Origin: Dolichospermum sp. LEGE 00240
Lineage (GTDB): Bacteria > Cyanobacteriota > Cyanobacteriia > Cyanobacteriales > Nostocaceae
Reading direction: 5' to 3'
DNA: 64,000 nucleotides
NCBI RefSeq assembly: GCF_015207875.1
Contig: NZ_JADEVZ010000012.1
Location: 1 to 64,000, forward strand
Shown: piece by piece, positions 51,371-59,681 of the stretch
How the letters are laid out: each line of letters starts with the position of its first letter
Position numbering within the stretch: the stretch's first letter is position 1
Notes under the pieces: model-generated
What the model was told of the DNA's origin: nothing
Databases searched by the model: none
The model's input: only the letters and a program-made list of their open reading frames with translations
Program-made: the position numbers and the translations under genes

Positions 51371-52443
51371 AAGCCCTAATTTTATCCGGTGGAAAAGGTA
51401 CTCGTTTACGCCCATTAACTTATACAGGAGCAAAACAACTTGTATCGGTTGCCAACAAACCAATTTTATGGTACGGCATTGAAGAAATGGCTACAGCCGG
51501 GATTACTGATATTGGTATCATTATCAGCCCAGAAACCGGGGAAGAAGTCAAGAGTAAAACCGGAAATGGCGAAAAGTTCGGCGTTAATATTACCTATATT
51601 CTCCAAGAAAAACCGGCAGGATTAGCCCAAGCTGTCCAGGTTGCCCGTCCTTTTTTAAAAGATTCACCCTTTGCCATGTATTTGGGTGATAACCTGATTC
51701 AACAAGGGGATTTGAGTTCATTTTTAGATAAATTTACTCAACAACAACCAGATGCTTTAATTCTATTGCGGGAAGTCACAAATCCTAGTGCTTTTGGAGT
51801 AGCAAAGGTAGATGAAAAAGGCAGAGTATTACAGTTAATTGAAAAGCCAAAAATTCCTCCTTCAAATTTAGCATTAGTGGGGGTTTATTTCTTTTCACCA
51901 GTTATCCATGAGGCGATTTCTCTGATTAAACCTTCAGCTAGAGGAGAATTAGAAATTACTGATGCAATTCAATGTTTAATAGATCAAGAAAAAGAAGTTT
52001 TAGCCTGTAATCTTGACGGTTGGTGGTTAGATACAGGTAAAAAAGATGATTTATTAGAAGCTAACCGTCTCATTCTTGATACCTATTTAACAAAATCAAT
52101 TCTGAGTGATATTGACTCTACAACTCAGATTACTGGAAGAGTAGAAATTGGTGTTGAATCTAAAATTATCAACTGTACAATTCGCGGACCTGTGATCATT
52201 GGCAACAACTGTTATTTAGAAAACTGTTTTATCGGTCCTTATAGTAGTATTGCCGATAATTCAACACTGATAGAAACAGATTTAGAACACAGCGTTGTCT
52301 TAGAAGGGGCTAAAATCACTGGCATTCAACAACGAATTATTGATAGCCTCATTGGACAACGCGCCCAATTAAGTATTGCCCCCCGTCGTCCTAAAGCATT
52401 ACGCTTTTTAATTGGTGATGATTCGCAAATTGAATTGACTTGA
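51367..52443 (+). CDS. rfbA: Glucose-1-phosphate thymidylyltransferase, long form
   Basis: A 358-residue nucleotidyltransferase from the ATG at 51367. Seen: [45 protein letters not shown] and [19 protein letters not shown]. A C-terminal left-handed beta-helix follows ([42 protein letters not shown]). The helix and the length of about 355 residues mark the long RmlA type, also found in secondary-metabolite clusters. It makes dTDP-glucose. rfbB, the 4,6-dehydratase, is not in this window. Confidence 0.92.
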   Translation: [358 protein letters not shown]

Positions 52444-52704
52444 ATAGGTGACAGGTGACAGGTGACAGTTAAGAGGGAATTGGGAATTGGGAATTGGGAA
52501 TTGGGAATTGGGAATTGGGAATTGGGAATTGGGAATTGGGAATTGGGAATTGGGAATTGGGAAGAAGAGAGAAAATTCCTTCTTTATTCTTTATTCTTTA
52601 TTCTTTATTCTTTATTCTTTATTCTTTATTCTTTCTTCTCCTGATTCCTGATTCCTGACTCCTGAACTCCTGAACTCCTGACTCCTGAACTCCTGTATTC
52701 TTAG
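52444..52704. repeat. Heptamer tandem repeats (GGTGACA, GGGAATT, TTCTTTA)
   Basis: Three tracts follow one another: GGTGACA about three times (52447-52467), GGGAATT about 12 times (52475-52562) and TTCTTTA about eight times (52581-52636), then GACTCCTGAACTCC units. The 12-copy tract is the longest in the window. A 60-residue plus-strand frame through it is an artefact. Confidence 0.9.
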
Positions 52705-54474
52705 TTAAGTTCCTACCGCACCTGAATAAATTAAACCCCGCTGGATATCCAAAGTTAAAATTGCCCCATCCTTGATTACCTGTGTCGCTTCCTTCACGCC
52801 CACAATCACTGGTACACCGAGACGTAAACCAATAACTGCGGCGTGACTGGTGAGACTTTCTTCTTCAGTAATAATCCCCCCGGCTTTGCGAATTGCTTCC
52901 ACAAAATCTACACCAGTGCGGGATGCTACTAAAATATCTCCAGGATTAAAGTTGCTGGCATCCATAGCATTATGAACTACCCTAGCGCGACTACTGACAG
53001 AACCTTGTCCCAGTCCAATTCCTTGACCGAGTACAGCAGTGACTATTTCTACCTTGATCAAGTCCGTTGACCCGGAAACGCCTTGAAGTGTACCAGCGGT
53101 CATGACCACCAAATCACCTTCAGTGAGGAGGTTTTTTTCCTGGGCGACATTGATAGCGGCTTGGAATGTCTGACCTGTAGAAGGTAGTTCTAGCACCAAC
53201 AGCGGTCTCACTCCCCAGACCATCTGTAACTGTCGGGCTACGTTAACATGAGGTGTAATGGCTAAAATTGGCGTTTTCGGGCGGAATTTGGAAACGTTGC
53301 GGGCTGTAGCCCCGGTTTGGGTCAAGGTCATAATTGCCGCCGCGCCTAAATTCTCCGCAATTTGACCAACAGCTTGGCTAATTGCATTGGGAACAGAACG
53401 CCTTTTATCTCTTGACAGACGGGAGTTGGTGTTGAGGGTTTCCTCTTGTTCAATCCGTTCGGCTATTCTGGCCATAGTGGCTACAGCTTCCACGGGGAAA
53501 CTACCAACGGCAGTTTCATTGGATAGCATTACTGCATCTGTGCCGTCTAAAATGGCGTTGGCGACATCGGATACTTCTGCGCGGGTAGGACGGGGATTGC
53601 TGACCATGCTATCTAGCATTTGGGTGGCGGTAATAATGGGAATCCCCAAACGGTTGGCTGTCGCAATTAGCCGTTTTTGTAATACAGGTACGTCTTCCGC
53701 TGGTAGTTCTACACCTAAATCACCTCTGGCAACCATTACCCCATCACACAAAGACAACACTGCTTCCATTTGTTCAATGGCTTCGTGTTTTTCGATTTTG
53801 GCAACTACAGGGACATTTTTGCCGGTGCTGGAAATTAGTTCTTTAATTTCGATAATATCCTGGGGATTGCGGACGAAAGAAAGGGCTACCCAATCAACTC
53901 CTTGGTCTAGACCAAACATCAGATCCTCGCGGTCTTTGTCGGTCATGGCTTTGATGGATAAGTATACTCCCGGAAAGTTAACACCTTTGTTGTTGGAAAG
54001 TTTACCGGGAACTGTGACCCGACAATGTAAATCGCCTTTTTCGTGGTTAATTTCCTCTACTACCATTTCGACTTTGCCATCATCGAGGAGGATTTTTGAA
54101 CCGACGGGGACTTCTTGGGCTAAGTAATCGTAGGTAACGCAGCTTATTTCCTGTGTCCCTTCTATGGGGCGATTTGTCAATATGAAGCGATCGCCTTTTG
54201 CTAAAATTATCGAACCAGTTTCAAACCGTCCCAAGCGAATTTTTGGACCTTGTAAATCTTGCAGAATTGCTACCGGTCTGTTCAGTTCAAAGGCGGTTTG
54301 CCGAATTAATCTAATACTCCGCTGATGATCAGCATGAGTTCCGTGGGAAAAGTTGAGCCGTAGCGTTGTTGCACCCGCTTCAATAATCGCCTTCAGCATT
54401 TCTGGACTGCTGGTAGCAGGTCCGATAGTAGCAACAATTTTAGTTCGGCGCTGAGAATCTCTTAATTGCGTCAT
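52705..54474 (-). CDS. pyk: Pyruvate kinase
   Basis: A 589-residue pyruvate kinase, forming pyruvate and ATP from PEP. Seen: TKIVATIGPATSSPEMLKAI, TLRLNFSHGTHADHQRSIRL, LQDLQGPKIRLGRF, the active-site Lys region VVAKIEKHEAIEQM and GDLGVELPAEDVPVLQKRLI. C-terminal to the allosteric domain lies a PEP-utiliser mobile domain (TSHAAVIGLRLGVPVIVGVK), as in Bacillus-type and cyanobacterial enzymes. It is a single gene, and the heptamer repeats lie just downstream of its stop codon. Confidence 0.96.
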   Translation of the reverse strand: MTQLRDSQRRTKIVATIGPATSSPEMLKAIIEAGATTLRLNFSHGTHADHQRSIRLIRQTAFELNRPVAILQDLQGPKIRLGRFETGSIILAKGDRFILTNRPIEGTQEISCVTYDYLAQEVPVGSKILLDDGKVEMVVEEINHEKGDLHCRVTVPGKLSNNKGVNFPGVYLSIKAMTDKDREDLMFGLDQGVDWVALSFVRNPQDIIEIKELISSTGKNVPVVAKIEKHEAIEQMEAVLSLCDGVMVARGDLGVELPAEDVPVLQKRLIATANRLGIPIITATQMLDSMVSNPRPTRAEVSDVANAILDGTDAVMLSNETAVGSFPVEAVATMARIAERIEQEETLNTNSRLSRDKRRSVPNAISQAVGQIAENLGAAAIMTLTQTGATARNVSKFRPKTPILAITPHVNVARQLQMVWGVRPLLVLELPSTGQTFQAAINVAQEKNLLTEGDLVVMTAGTLQGVSGSTDLIKVEIVTAVLGQGIGLGQGSVSSRARVVHNAMDASNFNPGDILVASRTGVDFVEAIRKAGGIITEEESLTSHAAVIGLRLGVPVIVGVKEATQVIKDGAILTLDIQRGLIYSGAVGT

Positions 54475-55002
54475 GGGCTGGGTTCAAGATTTTGGGGATC
54501 TACCTGGGAATTTATGGTCATCTTTTCTCATACCATTTAAGGTCTGAGATTTGGATCATGAAAAACTGAGTGTATCAGCAAATCATTTTTCCATTGATCG
54601 CCATCTTTTTGCAAATGGTTGTGAATTAAACAGACTCTCTCTTTTCGGTCACTACTATATCAATGTTATAAGCAGTTAGGGAGCTAATCATGGTATAGTT
54701 TTGATATCGTACACTAATCTGATCATTCACATCTTGCGCCGGGCGACTGGAAGTCACGACTACACACACAAAACCCACCTGGGTGGGTTGAAAAATTTTG
54801 ATTTTCTCTGAGTCCGCGTAGGCGGACTTTGCTTGTGTAGCCGCGATTTATAATCGCCAGGGATATTTCATTTAGCCAAGAATCATAGCCTTATTTACAT
54901 ATTCTTAATCACGACTCTGGATAAATCTTGCTTTACATAACTTTACTATTCACTAAGAATAATAGTATGATCCGTAAAGATTGATGATTAAAGGAGTTAA
55001 GA
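54475..55002. other. Spacer between pyk and crtR
   Basis: A 528-base spacer between divergent genes, with a two-hairpin repeat (54738-54860). The stretches 54475-54735 and 54870-55000 show no gene and no structure that I recognise. Confidence 0.5.
54738..54860 (-). repeat. Two-hairpin dispersed repeat, copy D (inverted)
   Basis: The order is reversed relative to the other copies: hairpin AACCCACCTGGGTGGGTT comes first, then AGTCCGCGTAGGCGGACTTT, between CTACACACACAAA and TTGTGTAGCCGCGATT. So this copy has the opposite orientation. Confidence 0.8.
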
Positions 55003-55884
55003 ATGATCACGTCGGAGGCACAAAAGCCACTGACAATTCCCCCCAAAGAACTTTTATCACCTCCTGGTGATTTTAATCCCACACTATTAATGTTTTTAGT
55101 GGTGGTGATGATGTTGGTTTTGTCTAACTTTGGGTATTGGTTTTGGGAATGGCCGCATTGGTTGTGTTTTGGTGTCAATACTCTAGCACTTCATTGTTCA
55201 GGAACGGTGATTCATGATGCTTGTCACCAATCTGCCCATCGCCATCGAATTGTTAATGCTATGTTAGGCCATTGTAGTGCCTTGATTCTAGCTTTTGCTT
55301 TTCCAGTATTTACACGAGTACATTTACAGCATCATGGTAATGTCAATCACCCCAAGGATGACCCAGACCATTATGTTTCGACAGGTGGTCCGCTGTGGTT
55401 AATTGCGGTGAGATTTTTGTACCATGAAGTATTTTTCTTTCAAAGACGGTTATGGCGTAATTATGAACTACTAGAATGGTTTATTAGTCGCCTAATTATC
55501 ATTACTATTGTTTATATTTCTGTCCAATATCATTTTTTGGGCTATATTCTTAACTTTTGGTTTATTCCCGCTTTTTTGGTAGGAATAACTTTGGGGTTAT
55601 TTTTTGATTATTTACCTCACCGTCCTTTTGTCGAGAGAAATCGCTGGAAAAACGCCCGCGTCTATCCTGGTAAGGTTCTCAATATCCTAATTTTGGGGCA
55701 GAATTATCATCTGATTCATCATCTCTGGCCTTCGATTCCTTGGTACAATTATCAGCCAGCTTATTATTTGATGAAGCCATTATTGGATGAAAAAGGTAGT
55801 CCACAAACTTCTGGGTTGTTGCAGAAGCAGGACTTTTGGGAATTTGTCTATGATATCTTCATAGGTATTCACTTTCATCACTGA
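55003..55884 (+). CDS. crtR: Beta-carotene hydroxylase CrtR
   Basis: A 293-residue membrane di-iron hydroxylase that makes zeaxanthin or hydroxylated myxoxanthophyll. The fatty-acid-desaturase-type His boxes are complete: His71, 75 and 79 in HDACHQSAH, His107, 110 and 111 in HLQHH, and His236, 239 and 240 in HLIHH. Hydrophobic segments are near 27-50, 57-70, 88-105 and 165-205. A strong hairpin lies 31 bases after the stop. Confidence 0.93.
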   Translation: MITSEAQKPLTIPPKELLSPPGDFNPTLLMFLVVVMMLVLSNFGYWFWEWPHWLCFGVNTLALHCSGTVIHDACHQSAHRHRIVNAMLGHCSALILAFAFPVFTRVHLQHHGNVNHPKDDPDHYVSTGGPLWLIAVRFLYHEVFFFQRRLWRNYELLEWFISRLIIITIVYISVQYHFLGYILNFWFIPAFLVGITLGLFFDYLPHRPFVERNRWKNARVYPGKVLNILILGQNYHLIHHLWPSIPWYNYQPAYYLMKPLLDEKGSPQTSGLLQKQDFWEFVYDIFIGIHFHH

Positions 55885-55914
55885 ATTTAGATAATTGAGG
55901 GTGGGGAATATTGA

Positions 55915-55933
55915 GGGCGGGGAGACCCCGCCC
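55915..55933 (+). terminator. GC-rich hairpin after crtR
   Basis: GGGCGGGG-AGA-CCCCGCCC is a perfect 8-bp stem; CTACAGCTTTT follows. It may terminate crtR, although this is also a common dispersed repeat (CCCCGCCCCTACA) in cyanobacteria. Confidence 0.5.
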
Positions 55934-56064
55934 CTACAGCTTTTAAGTACCTAAGCAAAATTAATTTAACATTTTTGGAGCAAAGAAAAATCTCTGTATT
56001 CCTTATCTGTTCCCTGTTCCCTGTTCCCCCTCCAAAATATAAAATTTATTTTGCACAACTACTT

Positions 56065-56949
56065 ATGATTTGGACGGAAATTGATACCCATATTAGCCAA
56101 GTTACTGGCGAAAAATTTGTCAGTCAGCAGCATTTATCCATTAGTGGTGGGTGTATTAATCAGGGTTTTGCTATTAGCGATCGCCAATTAACTTATTTTG
56201 TTAAACTGAATCAAGCTTCTCAAGTCTCAATGTTTGCAGCGGAAATGCTTGGGTTAAAGCAAATGTCTACCACAGGAACTATCCGCGTTCCTGGGCCAAT
56301 CTGTTGGGGAACTACAGGCAATTCTAGCTATCTTGTCTTGGAATGGCTAGAAATGACCACTGGTAATCATCAATCTTGGCCAGAAATGGGACGCAAATTA
56401 GCAGCAATGCACAAAACTACCAGTGATAAAGGTTTTGGCTGGGATATTAATAATACTATCGGTTCTACACCGCAAATTAACAATTTTTCTCACTGTTGGA
56501 TTGAATTTTATATTCAACACCGTTTAGGTTATCAATTTAAGTTAGCAAAAAAACGCGGTGGCAGTTTTCCATTAGCAGACAAACTATTAGCAGCTATTCC
56601 TGAATTATTAGCAAATTATCAAGTTCAACCGGCTTTAGTACATGGGGATTTATGGGGAGGAAATGCAGGTTTTACGGTTGCAGGTGAACCAGTAATATTT
56701 GATCCTGCAACTTATTTTGGTGATAGAGAAGTTGATATCGCTATGACAGAATTATTTGGAGGTTTTCCGCCAAGTTTTTATCAGGGTTATGAAGAGATAT
56801 ATCCTTTATATCCAGGATATGAAACCAGAAAAACATTATATAATCTGTATCATGTTTTAAATCATTTTAATTTGTTTGGTGGTGGTTATAGTTCCCAAGC
56901 TAATCGGATGATGGAGAAAATTTTAAAATCATCAAGGTCTAAACCATGA
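56065..56949 (+). CDS. Fructosamine/ketosamine-3-kinase family protein
   Basis: A 294-residue kinase, using the ATG at 56065 (MIWTEIDTHISQVTGEKFVS); an upstream ATG at 55975 would read through a CCCTGTT repeat. Seen: SISGGCINQGFAISDRQLTY, VKLNQASQVSMFAAEMLGLK, and the catalytic loop VHGDLWGGNAGF with the metal site VIFDPATYFGDREVDIAMTE. It is expected to phosphorylate sugar adducts on proteins so that they fall off (deglycation). A second element of the MITE-like family starts just after its stop. Confidence 0.88.
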   Translation: MIWTEIDTHISQVTGEKFVSQQHLSISGGCINQGFAISDRQLTYFVKLNQASQVSMFAAEMLGLKQMSTTGTIRVPGPICWGTTGNSSYLVLEWLEMTTGNHQSWPEMGRKLAAMHKTTSDKGFGWDINNTIGSTPQINNFSHCWIEFYIQHRLGYQFKLAKKRGGSFPLADKLLAAIPELLANYQVQPALVHGDLWGGNAGFTVAGEPVIFDPATYFGDREVDIAMTELFGGFPPSFYQGYEEIYPLYPGYETRKTLYNLYHVLNHFNLFGGGYSSQANRMMEKILKSSRSKP

Positions 56950-56951
56950 TT

Positions 56952-57031
56952 TAAGTAGGTTAGCCTTGGAAATCGTCGTTATGGCAAGGTAAGAGGCAAT
57001 AGTGAAGAGGGTTTGGGGGATTTTACTTTCC
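56952..57031. mobile_element. MITE-like element, left part
   Basis: It begins TAAGTAGGTTAGCCTTGGAA, then CGTCGTTATGGCAAGGTAAG and GAAGAGGGTTTGGGGGATTT, and stops near ACTTTCCCC without the right end. It overlaps the last bases of the spacer before the minus-strand gene at 57052. Confidence 0.6.
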
Positions 57032-57051
57032 CCCTAGAGTAAATCCATATT

Positions 57052-58356
57052 TTACCCAAAATTTTCTACCATATAGATATTATTGCCTGAATCACCCATT
57101 AAAATTAAACTACTATCATCAGTTTCTAAATTTGAACTTCCAGAAATACCACTTCGCAGAACTTGAATTAATCTTTGTGGTGTCAAAGATTCCAATTCAA
57201 CAAGTTTACCAGCGTCTAACCAAGCTAATTCTTCAGAAGTTAAACCTTGACGAATTTCCTCTGATAATTGTTTAGCTGCGGTTGCTAAATCTGGAGAGGA
57301 TTGGATAAACATTCCTCCCTTCGTAGCGATAATTTGTCTGGGGAAAAGTCCAATATCAATAATTGTCACACTGCTATTCAGAAACCAACGTTCACTGTTG
57401 CGGAGATGATTAATTAAACTCACACCTTTAGGACTACAATCATGGATAGCATAAACTTTTAAATCAGGATTACGCCGCAGCATTTCCATTGTGGTACTGA
57501 AAATGCTTTGGGGATAACCAGTAATACTGAGAATTGCACAGTTATTTTCAAAGTGAAAATTATTAGCAATTAATAATTGTGCAATAATCGCACTATCACA
57601 AACTACTAATCTATCAAAACTGTAAGCAGTAACATCAGGATTTATTGTAGCTGGTGTAACTTCTTGTTGTGGAGAAGGGAGAATTGTTTCCGGGATATTA
57701 TTGATTTGTTCCCAGCGGTTTAACCATTCTTGTAATTGAGGTTGAGAAATTAATAATTCTTGTGCTAATTTATCCACTTTTGCTAATTGTTGAGTTCCTA
57801 AAAATAGTGAAGATGTTCCTAGAACGACGACAAAAACAAATAGAGTAAATGATTGAAAGATAAATAAACTTGCTAAGATTCCCACAACCAAAATCAAAAT
57901 GCCTAATCTTTGTAAAGATTTCGCACTTGCTTTGCGACTAGCCCTATTTAATTTTGTGGAATTTGTGTTATTAAATAAATAAATAACCACGCCTATTTGA
58001 TAAATTGCATTGACAATTAAAAACGAACTAGTTCCCAATATTCCACTCAAGAAACCACCGAAAAATACTGTAGACCAAATATTAAAGAATAGATATGAAC
58101 AACCAAATCCTAATGGTTGAAATGATTTATTTCTCAACCGACCATCTAAAAAGTAAAGTAGTTGTTTGGCTGTGAAAAATAAGGTATTTTTAGCAGAAAT
58201 ATCACTAATGATTTTAGCAAACAGAGGATCTGTAATTTTCAGATTTCCCATAGCTGTAGGTTCAAAAGCAAAAGGATGATTACATTTAGTACATCTTCCT
58301 TGATTTGCTGTTCTATCTTTTAAGTTATTATCAGTTCCGCATTTAATACATTTCAT
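57052..58356 (-). CDS. Membrane protein with zinc ribbon and degenerate Toprim-like domain
   Basis: A 434-residue protein not assigned to a named family. It starts with a zinc ribbon (Cys3, 6, 22, 25). Hydrophobic segments at about 83-127 and 151-188 suggest four membrane passes. Residues about 245-330 resemble the Toprim fold of topoisomerase VI subunit A: FDRLVVCDSAIIAQLLIANN, ILSITGYPQSIF and LKVYAIHDCSPKGVSL, compared with VVEK, GKGYP and DADPxG. The catalytic Glu and DxD are replaced (VVCDS, HDCS), so DNA cleavage is unlikely. It is the last of four same-strand genes, 111 bases after the PLP-enzyme-like gene across a hairpin. Confidence 0.5.
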   Translation of the reverse strand: MKCIKCGTDNNLKDRTANQGRCTKCNHPFAFEPTAMGNLKITDPLFAKIISDISAKNTLFFTAKQLLYFLDGRLRNKSFQPLGFGCSYLFFNIWSTVFFGGFLSGILGTSSFLIVNAIYQIGVVIYLFNNTNSTKLNRASRKASAKSLQRLGILILVVGILASLFIFQSFTLFVFVVVLGTSSLFLGTQQLAKVDKLAQELLISQPQLQEWLNRWEQINNIPETILPSPQQEVTPATINPDVTAYSFDRLVVCDSAIIAQLLIANNFHFENNCAILSITGYPQSIFSTTMEMLRRNPDLKVYAIHDCSPKGVSLINHLRNSERWFLNSSVTIIDIGLFPRQIIATKGGMFIQSSPDLATAAKQLSEEIRQGLTSEELAWLDAGKLVELESLTPQRLIQVLRSGISGSSNLETDDSSLILMGDSGNNIYMVENFG

Positions 58357-58397
58357 GGTTTTGTTAGTTTTGAGTGGATTAAAAATTGTTATTTCAG

Positions 58398-58457
58398 ATC
58401 CCCGACTTCGTTTTTGATTTTGTCATAAAATTAATAATTAATCATAGAAGTCGGGGA
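58398..58457. repeat. Long inverted repeat (GATCCCCGACTTC arms)
   Basis: AGATCCCCGACTTC and GAAGTCGGGGATCT are perfect 14-base inverted arms around a 32-base AT-rich loop. The arm is shared with the hairpin at 26955-26983 and half of it lies near 36750. It sits between the genes ending at 58467 and starting at 58356. Confidence 0.75.
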
Positions 58458-58466
58458 TCTTTCCTT

Positions 58467-59681
58467 TTAGAATATTTGGTTGTTAAGTAAAATACTGTAA
58501 TCTTCCCGTTTACGAATTAAACGATGTCTACCATTTTCTAATAATACTTCCGCAGGTCTGGGACGATGTAAAAAGTGAGAAGACATAGCATAACCATAAG
58601 CGCCAACATCTAAAATATTAATAATATCGCCAATTTCTAAAGCAGGAAGTTGACAACTTTTGCCTAAATAATCCCGTGAATATGTGGTATTTCCACAAAC
58701 ATCAGTTAAATACTTTTCATAATTTGGATTTTTGCAAGCGACAATTTCTCGATAACCTCCATGTACAGAAATTACAGAAATATTAGCGATAGTAGAATCA
58801 ACACCAATAATTTGTTTTTCTCCTTGCCATTTTACAGAAACAACCTTAGCCAACATAGTCGCACAACCGGCAATAGCAGCACGTCCCGGCTCAATTACCA
58901 AATTAATTTTTCTGCCTAAATTAGCAATTCTTGTACTTAACTCATGACCAAATCTTTCCCAATCAAAAGCTATACCATGATGATGATAGGGATAACCAAA
59001 ACCACCACCAAAATCCAAATATTGCCAATCTGGTAACTTTTGTGCAGTTGCTAAAACCGCATCAATAACATCAGTAAAAGCAGTTGTTGCATTAGTTCCC
59101 GTACCACGATAAAAATGTAAACCCGTCACCTGCAAACCCGCAGTAGAAGTAATAGAAACAGCCTCATCAAAATCAGCCGAACTAACACCAATACGACTAT
59201 CCTCGGAAACATTCAACCGCAAACCAATATTTAACTTTGCGTCTTTGCTTCTCTGCGTCCTTGCGCGAAATAAAAAAACCTCACAACACAAACGTAACTG
59301 AGAAATACTATCCAAATTGAGAGTAGCCACACCCCAATCAATAACCTGTTCCATTTCCTCCCGATTTAAATTACTCCCACTATAAACAATATTACTGGGA
59401 TCAAAGCCTGCATTTAAACCCAAATAAATATCACCTGGAGTATTAGCATGAATTCCCCAACCAGCATTTTCAAATATTTTCAATAAAGCAATATTACCAT
59501 TTGTGACACTGGCAAAGTGAAACTTTGTATGGGGATAACTAATAGATTTGGTAATATGTGCAATAGTTTGGCGTAAAATATCCCCATTATAAACATATAA
59601 AGGAGAACCGTAAACTTGCAATAACTCTTGTGCAAGTTCTAATTCTAAATTGGGAATTGTTGGTACTTTTTCCATAACCAT
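58467..59681 (-). CDS. Diaminopimelate/ornithine-decarboxylase-like protein without catalytic residues
   Basis: A 404-residue fold-type III protein related to DAP decarboxylase. Phosphate and fold motifs remain: YLDFGGGFGYPY (221-232), EPGRAAIAGC (264-273), and GAYGYAMSSHFLHRPRPAEV near the end. The Schiff-base Lys in the canonical FAVKAN is Val59 here (FHFASVTNGN). The catalytic Cys of GPxCES is Thr333 (GNTTYSRD), and the PLP-stacking His is Tyr191 (GLHFYRGTGT). So normal PLP chemistry is unlikely. Residues 138-149 (FRARTQRSKDAK) come from a dispersed repeat. It overlaps the asparagine-synthetase-like gene by 37 bases. Confidence 0.75.
   Translation of the reverse strand: MVMEKVPTIPNLELELAQELLQVYGSPLYVYNGDILRQTIAHITKSISYPHTKFHFASVTNGNIALLKIFENAGWGIHANTPGDIYLGLNAGFDPSNIVYSGSNLNREEMEQVIDWGVATLNLDSISQLRLCCEVFLFRARTQRSKDAKLNIGLRLNVSEDSRIGVSSADFDEAVSITSTAGLQVTGLHFYRGTGTNATTAFTDVIDAVLATAQKLPDWQYLDFGGGFGYPYHHHGIAFDWERFGHELSTRIANLGRKINLVIEPGRAAIAGCATMLAKVVSVKWQGEKQIIGVDSTIANISVISVHGGYREIVACKNPNYEKYLTDVCGNTTYSRDYLGKSCQLPALEIGDIINILDVGAYGYAMSSHFLHRPRPAEVLLENGRHRLIRKREDYSILLNNQIF
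59235..59270 (-). repeat. Dispersed repeat inserted in frame in the PLP-enzyme-like gene
   Basis: On the minus strand TTTCGCGCAAGGACGCAGAG followed by AAGCAAAGACGCAAAG is a member of the CGCAGAG/CGCAAAG repeat family. It encodes FRARTQRSKDAK between LCCEVFL and LNIGLRLNVS, where relatives have no such stretch as far as I recall. Confidence 0.65.

Noticed and set aside
53387-54127. 246-residue plus-strand frame opposite pyk
   Set aside because: Antisense to conserved pyruvate kinase motifs; Ser- and Thr-rich composition typical of a shadow frame.
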